64,000 nucleotides of DNA from Cryptomeria japonica (taxonomy: Eukaryota > Streptophyta > Pinopsida > Cupressales > Cupressaceae): assembly GCF_030272615.1 (NCBI RefSeq), contig NC_081410.1, positions 125,018,640 through 125,082,639 on the forward strand, in the 5' to 3' direction. How positions within the stretch are numbered: the first letter of the stretch is position 1; each line of letters begins with the position of its first letter. A program made the translations under genes and the position numbers. This document shows, piece by piece, positions 57,719-64,000 of the stretch. Under the pieces are notes generated by a model that saw nothing but the letters and a program-made list of their open reading frames with translations, was not told where the DNA came from and made no database searches.

Positions 57719-58930
57719 AGATAAAAATGTAATTGGAACTAAGTGGGTATTTCAAAATAAATAGAATGAACAAGGTGAGGTTGTTAGGAATAAAGCTAGA
57801 CTTGTTTGTAAGGGTTATTCATAGATGGAAGGTGTTAATTTTGAGGAGACTTTTTCTCCGATAGCTAGAATTGAAGTTATTAGATTATTTCTGTCTTATG
57901 TTGCTTACAACGATTTCAAAGTGTATTAGATGGATGTCAAGTCAGCCTTTATTAATGGTGAGTTGGAAGAAAAAGTTTACATTGAACAATCAAATGGATT
58001 TCAGTTGACAGAGGAAAAGGATATGGTTTGCAGGTTGAAGAAAGCACTGTATGGATTAAAGCAAGCCCCCAGAGTCTGGTATGCAAGATAGGATAGGTAT
58101 TTGATGAAGTTTGAATTCAATAAAGGTACTACTAATAGTAATTTTTCTTTCAAGATTGATAATGATAACATCTTAATTGTTGAAGTATTTGTTGATGACA
58201 GTATCTTTGGTGGAAATGATGGTTTGTGCAAGAATTTTGTTGATGATATGCAGAATGAATTTGAAATGTCTATGATTGGTGAGATGAATTTTTTCTTGGG
58301 ATTGCAAATTTCATAGTTAGGTGAAGGTATTTTTATATCTGAATCTAAGAATGTGAAAGAATTATTGAAAAAAATTGGTTTAGATGATGCTAATCCTATT
58401 GGTACTCCTATGGTAACCGAATGTAAGTTTAAAAAGGATGATGATTCTTCGAAAACAAATCAAACTAGATGCAGATCTATGATTGGTGGATTATTGTATT
58501 TGACTTAGACTACACTTGATATTATGAATGCTATTGGTCTTGTTGCTAGATTTCAAGCTGATCCTAAAGAACCTCATGTTGTAGTTGTAAAAAGAATTTT
58601 TAGATATTTGAAAGGGAGTTGATTTTGGTTTGTGGTATCCTAAAGATGATAAATTTACTTTGAGTGTTTTTACCAGATGTTGATTGGGTAGGTGATGTGG
58701 ATGACCGGAAGAGTACTAGTCATGGTGTGTTTTTCCTTGGAAAGAGACTTGTTGCATGGTCAAGTAAAAAGTAGAATGCTATCTCTTTATCTACTATAGA
58801 AGTTGAATACATCATTGTTGCTAGCAGTTGTACTCAGGTAATTTGGATGAAGCAAATGTTGAAGGATATAAGAGTTATTATTGATTAACCTACTACCATA
58901 TATTATGATTGTATCAACTTTAAATTTATC
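57708..58930 (+). pseudogene. Ty1/Copia reverse transcriptase and RNase H remnant
   Basis: The frame from 57,708 reads [70 protein letters not shown] and VEVFVDDSIFGGND, then FEMSMIGEMNFFLGLQIS. These are the standard blocks of a Copia RT, with FVDD at the catalytic centre. It continues to RSMIGGLLYLT and FRYLKGS (58,620), after which frames shift through an RNase H-like part to about 58,930. Most interruptions are TAG. No LTR is seen on either side. Confidence 0.87.
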
Positions 58931-59640
58931 TTCAGAATAAGCCTGCAACTTGTTAGTTTTCAACAAGTATTGATAATGTTAGTTTTAGGTCAACTTATCA
59001 GCACAAGTGAATTTAATTAATTCTAACTAAAAATTAATTTTAGTTAAACATATGGTCTATAGAGATTCATTATAGCTATGTTATATATGGGCCACAACTT
59101 TTCCAATTGGAATTGTCTACTAAATGTATATTTTATATCATTTTAGGTCTAATTACCAATTTATTTTATTTTTTGAAAAAATCGATGTTTCAACAACTCT
59201 TACTCTTAGAAACAACATTTTTTTTTAAATGTAAAAATACCCTTTTATAGATCTATAAGTGAATTTTCCAAAATATATCTTTTAATATTTTAATTAGTTT
59301 TTATATTTTACATTTTATTATTATTGAAAGTAGGTCATCAACACTAAAATATAAGGTTGATTATCTTGTGAAGGAAAAATACTAAAATTTATTTAAAAAT
59401 TTTGAAAAAAATAAAACCACTAGAGAAAAGAGTTTATGTCAAGATGATATAATTCTTTTCTAATTTGGATAAATAATTAATAAAAAAGGTGACGCCGAAT
59501 GGAAAGATATATTTTTCAACACACGCGACTTTTCAAATTTATTGAAAAATACATATATACATAAAAAATAGATAAAAATATATTTTGCACTTAAGTTTCA
59601 AGTTATCAATATACACAAAAAAATTGAAGAAAAAAAGGTA
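58931..59640. other. AT-rich DNA, no gene seen
   Basis: Nothing recognised. Confidence 0.55.
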
Positions 59641-59895
59641 AAATTTACTATATAAAGTGTGACACCTCCTGTAACTTTAATTTCGGCTTTTTTTCAGCAA
59701 CTAAATTATAGTGTTTACTTTATAAGAAAGTATATTCAAATAATTTTTTAATTTTTTTAAAAAATTACAAACATTTAATGTGCATTTTATTAGTTTACAT
59801 CATTTTAAACTTCAAAGCATATATATCACTTTCTATTGATTCAATTTAAAAAGTTGAATCAGCATTGGCCAGTTCCTTTATAAAAGTGTGACACG
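59640..59895 (+). promoter_or_regulatory. Duplicated TATA-like motif before element E gag
   Basis: CTATATAAAGTGTGACACC (59,648-59,666) and CTTTATAAAAGTGTGACACG (59,876-59,895) are 228 bp apart. The second lies 28 bp before the gag ATG at 59,923. Confidence 0.45.
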
Positions 59896-59922
59896 GCTTT
59901 GTGTTTTTACTCATCAAACATC

Positions 59923-62900
59923 ATGGCTACTTCTACCCAAAATGTCATACATACAAATGTTAGTCATGGGGGTAATAACTCTTCTTTCATTTCTCCTACC
60001 ATGAGTGTTCCTCTTGTTACTCAATCACATTCACCACCTATAAATGTTAGTCAAGGGGGCGACTCCTTTAATCACAATTTCTTCATTCCTCCCATGAGTT
60101 TTCTATGTGCTACCCAATCTTCTCCATTACCCACTTATCATAGTGTTCCACCTCCTTATTCTCAATCTCTTCCTTCATTAAACAATATTGCTTCACCCTC
60201 TTACTCCAACATGTCTCATTTCAATCATTCTGCCGAAGCTACAATCAATAGTCTTGCCCAAACAATATCTTCTTTACAACAATAAATAGCTTCTATGAAT
60301 CAATCCAAGTATAATGTGCCCATATTTGATGTAGCGAACCCATTAGCCCACAACATTGTTAGAGATGTACCTCCTAAACATGTAGAAGTCCCTCACTTGG
60401 AACTTTATAATGGAAAAGGTGATCCTTTAACTCATGTTAAAACATTCCAAACTTTGTGTAGTGGCTTTGGGCATGATCAAATGTTGTTAGCAAAATTATT
60501 TACTAGAACATTAAGGGATAGAGCTTTACAATGGTATTGTTTTTTGCCTCCTTATTCTATTACTTCTTTTCAACAACTAGCTAATGATTTTATTCAACAA
60601 TTTCAAAATAACATTGGTCCTAAAGTTACTTTGATTGATTTAATGCATTGTAAACAAGTTGTTAAAGAAAAAGTGACTGATTTTATTGGTAGATATAAGC
60701 ATTTGTATTCTCATATTTCTTCTCATGTGCCTGATCAAGACATTCAAAAAAATTCATTGCTAATTTACAAAAAGACATTAGGGATAAACTTCTTTTAATT
60801 GAGTTTACTTCCTTTTTGCAGTTGTGTGCAGTACTTCACAATTATCAACTAACTGTGAGTCAATTGGAACTATCATCTTCTTCCATGGCTCTAAGTGATA
60901 ATGGTGATGGTGCTCAAAAACCGTTTGTGAAGTTCACACCAAATAAAGGATTCATCAAATTCAATGATAACAAAAACAACATTCAAGTAGCATCCACCAC
61001 AGGTGTGCCTCCTTTGTCTAAATTATTTAAAAGAGAAAAAGAGTTTACTCCTTTGAATGAACCTTTGCATAGCATTATGTCTCAGTTAATACAAAAGAAT
61101 GTGTTAAAACTTCCCCAAATCAAACCAATTGATCCATCTAAAACAAATTCCCCATATTTTGATGCTAAATATTTTTGTCAATATCATCGTCAGCCTGGTC
61201 ATGATACTGAAAAATGTTTTTCATTGAAAAGTAAGATTCAAGAATTGATTGATAACAATACTATATTTGTGGCATGTGTGAATGATAAAGGAAACAAATC
61301 TGTAGCTCCTCCTAATCAGAAACTTCAAATTTTTTATGATCCTTTACCATCCCATTCCACTACTGTGATTGAAACTAATCATCTTGCTTTCTCTCCCAAT
61401 GACATGACAATTGAATATAATAATGTGGTGAACGTTGTAGATCAACAAGAACCACCTACGGATTTGTGCATAACATTTGATCCTAATGAGACCATTAAAT
61501 CACCCGATGGCCTATTATACATAAGTGCAAAAATCAAAGGTATACCCACTAGAGGAGTCCTTATTGATCCTGCTAGCATGGTTAATGTGATAACTGGAGA
61601 ATTTCTTTGTACTTTGCAATTGCATCAAGTGATATATGATGATACTGATGTGATAGTTAAAGTTTTTGATGGCTTCTTTTGTCTTGCTATTGGTTCTATA
61701 ACACTTCATATCGATGTTGGCACTAAATGCTTAGATGTTCAATTTTCTATCATTTCTACATCTGATCAATTTGGTGTGGAGTTGGGACATCCTTGGCTCT
61801 CTTCCATGAAAGCAATCGCTTCTACTATTCACAAGTGTTTGAAATTTCCTCATAATGATAAAATCATAACATATTTCAACCTACACTAAGGCGTGGAGAT
61901 GTTTGTCTTGATTATTTTTGGTCCAAACAATTAAAGCCTCTTGAACCTAGAAGTGATGACCTTTTTAGATCATATCAAAACTGGAAAAATGAAATGATTT
62001 TATCCTTGAGTAAACCTAGAAATCCAACACTTATCATTTCTCTTGATGATCATATACCCCTTCTTGAGGATAAGATTGTTCTTCCTCCTAAGGAAAGAAA
62101 TAATCTTCTTCCCAAGGAGACATATATTCCTTCTCCTAAAGAGAAGAATATCGTTCCACCTAAGAAAAGAGATATTCTTCTTCCTAAAGAAGAATCCATT
62201 CCTTCTCCTATCGATGAGTCTCCTCTTCCTCCCAAAGGTAGAAAAAATCTTCCTCCTAAAAAACAAACTATCCCTCCTAAGGCTAGACCTATCCCTCCTC
62301 CTCGTGATGGACCCGATCTCCTTTCTACACCTCCTATCCCTCCTTTATATGGTGTTTTTCCTTCTCCTTCATCTTATAAAGAGAAGCGACTGACCTCTCC
62401 TATTATCCAACCTAAAAGACCTCAACTCATTCATCCTTCCGTAAAAGAAGAGATGAAGCTTATATCTGATGAACCTAAACCTCCTCAACCTTCAGCCAAG
62501 ACTAGATGAAACCATTGTACAAGAGAACACTAAGACGTCGTGCTAGAGCTCATGAAGTTTCTTTCCAAACCATTTCTTCTCCCAAAACACCAAATGTTGA
62601 CATGATTCTATTTTCTCCTAAAGATGATGTTCAACCTAATTCTCCAAGACGCAAAATGCTTAAGGCAAAGATGGTTCAAGTTCTATTCCTATTAGAGCTC
62701 CTATTCTTATTAATCTTGATGAAGAAATAAGTGAAAATATTCTTAATGATAAAAATTTTGATCCTAATATTTATGATGATGAATATGAATATGTGGATGT
62801 TGAAAATGACTTATCTGCAAAAATTTTAAAAACATTAATCCTAGCTCCTAGTAACGAACAAAGTGACTTAACATTAGAGCATGGTCCTTGTTTGGAACTT

Positions 62901-63005
62901 GTGATAGCTCCATCTACTATGCTTAATGTGGCTCCTCTTGTGTGTTTTCTAGCATCCCAAAATAATGATCAGCAAGATCGAGAGAAGGACGACATGCTTG
63001 ATTAG
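59923..63005 (+). pseudogene. gag: Gag/protease-like polyprotein of element E
   Basis: Starts MATSTQNVIHTNVSHGG. TAA at 60,283-60,285 interrupts before the capsid domain (LELYNGKGDPLTHVKTFQ, ALQWYCFLPP, FIGRYKHLY). The frame changes at an A7 run near 60,747 and continues from about 60,750 to 61,889 with the zinc knuckle FCQYHRQPGHDTEKC and the protease-like LIDPASMVNVI, LGHPWLSSMKAI. Another change near 61,885 leads to 62,509, a Pro/Lys-rich part with repeated PPK/LPKE units (62,074-62,300). Further shifts near 62,509 and 62,690 lead to the basic RRRARAHE patch and the acidic tail (EYEYVDVEND, LEHGPCLELVIAPST). It ends at 63,003-63,005. Clearly non-functional. Confidence 0.88.
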
Positions 63006-63749
63006 CTTCATTAGCACTGTAGACTCTCTCTCTCTCTCTCTCCTCTCTTGCTTGTTTGTGACATTCTTCTATTTGTTTTCCTTATTGTTCTATTTGTTGT
63101 CCCTAGTGTTATCTACTTGAGGATGATGCAAAGCATTGAGATATATTTTGGTCTCTCCCATGTTGACTCAAAAGGCACATGTAGTCCCTTCTTCCATGAT
63201 GGTTTCCTCTCTTTGGGGGATGAGGATGATTATATATAGATAGATAGATAGATAGATGAATTATCATAAAAAGAATATTGACTCCCAAGTTAGGTGAAAC
63301 CACCTCATGCTTTATGCTTTGTGTTTATTATCCTTCGATTTGTCCTCTCTTGGGGGCTAAATGATTGTGATAATGTGCTTGTCTTCTTTGGGTGTATCCT
63401 ACCTTAAAGAAATTACTCCCGATAAGGCATACACAATTTCTTTAAGGTGGGGGCATACACTCTGCTCATGATTCTCTCTTTTGATACTTAAAGTTACTTA
63501 GAGAACTTTGTCTTTTCTTTGTAATTTTTGGTGCTTCTTTTCATGACTCATAGTAAGAGAACCTTACTAGCTGTAGTCATGGTTCTCTCTTTCTCTAATG
63601 ATCTTCCCTTTTACCTTATCATTGAATTCATAACATCCTGAAGTTCATTGGGGGCTTGGTGAATCTTACCTCCTTGACATGGTGAAAATCTTTCAATCTG
63701 AATTCCTTGTACTTTATCGACAGTATTTGTGTAAGCTCGTACTTTGGCT
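63006..63749 (+). other. 3' untranslated region of element E
   Basis: No gene. A CT microsatellite (63,020-63,045) and a (GATA)n run (63,235-63,258) are present. G-tracts at 63,352-63,356, 63,449-63,453 and 63,650-63,654 sit at distances from the LTR that match those in C. Confidence 0.7.
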
Positions 63750-63764
63750 AAAGTGTGGGCTAAA
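63750..63764 (+). promoter_or_regulatory. Polypurine tract of element E
   Basis: AAAGTGTGGGCTAAA, one change from the tract of C, directly before TGTAACGTCC. Confidence 0.85.
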
Positions 63765-64000
63765 TGTAACGTCCTAAGATTGCACCCCTTGCAATTTTCA
63801 ATTGCATTTGGGTCTTTGCCTTAGTGTTTGCACCCCTTGGCCTGATCGGAGACCTGAATATGCTCACGCACATCAAAAATACATTAAAATTCAACATAGC
63901 ACTCTGCCTGCACCTTGATCCTACCCCAAAATAAGATAGGGCTAGACCGTGGCACCCAGTTCCTCACTAAGACCAGGGCATGGCGCCTTGGTCCTGACCA
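63765..64000 (+). mobile_element. 3' LTR of element E, first part
   Basis: Begins TGTAACGTCCTAAGATTG, aligned with the LTR start of C (TGTAGCATCCTAAAATTG) and sharing TTGCAATTT and GCATTTGGGTCTT. The GC-rich module (GACCAGGGCATGGCGCCTTG) appears at 63,971-64,000. Cut by the window edge. Confidence 0.85.

Larger units (their letters stand above)
59880..64000 (+). mobile_element. Element E: gag-only LTR element, sister of C, 3' part
   Basis: The gag frame (59,923-63,005) matches the gag of C through capsid, zinc knuckle, protease-like fold and acidic tail. The 3' untranslated region, polypurine tract and LTR start also match C. There is no pol. No 5' LTR, primer-binding site or N-terminal gag segment like that of C is found, so the element is truncated at the left. 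The 3' LTR runs off the right edge. Confidence 0.85.

Overview
This is a plant nuclear window, probably from a large, repeat-rich genome. A gymnosperm would fit, but the sequence does not prove it. Nearly everything recognisable is transposable-element DNA. I see no housekeeping gene, tRNA, rRNA or CRISPR. In-frame stops are mostly ones that a single C-to-T or G-to-A change would make, as expected for long-silenced methylated repeats.

Left part (1-31,280): a nest of LTR retrotransposons. Element A (minus strand, 1-8318) is a Tat-like Ty3/Gypsy element cut by the left edge. Its LTR lies at 7556-8318 and it sits inside the gag zinc knuckle of element B. Element B (plus strand, 8319 to at least 26,164) is a related Tat-like element. 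It carries zinc knuckle, protease, G-patch, RT, degenerate RNase H, a second RNase H and integrase. Its RT is interrupted by solo LTR D (11,297-12,990, TSD CTAAG). Its RNase H region is interrupted by element C (14,028-21,856, minus strand, TSD AAGTT). C is a complete LTR element with only a gag/protease-like frame and no RT or integrase. B ends at a polypurine tract at 26,151 followed by an LTR start at 26,164. From 27,978 to 30,251 there is an unrecognised long plus-strand reading frame, then an LTR-like end with a tRNA-Arg-type primer-binding site at 30,918.

Middle (31,280-51,300): GA microsatellites and short tandem repeats, a LINE RNase H remnant (34,849-35,431), then the most interesting unit, about 35,556-44,098. 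This has two convergent intron-containing genes: G1 (plus strand, ten exons, 35,924-38,521) and G2 (minus strand, 41,989-43,336). Each is preceded by an array of a near-palindromic motif, AGYGCGTACGYGCT. Between them lies a satellite of about 358 bp period. A third array of the same motif at 51,170-51,299, again with 29-bp spacing, suggests a second partial copy. I see no recognisable transposase.

Right part (51,300-64,000): decayed coding sequence (52,064-53,760), an RNase H scrap (54,454-54,535), a Ty3 integrase scrap, a scrambled Ty1/Copia remnant (57,224-58,930), and element E (59,880 to the window end). E is a diverged sister of C with the same gag-only layout and the start of its 3' LTR at 63,765.

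The elements do not form one pathway. They are layers of insertion. The features worth following are the two-gene unit, the gag-only C/E family, the reading frame inside the putative long LTR, and a GC-rich palindromic module shared by LTRs of otherwise different elements.
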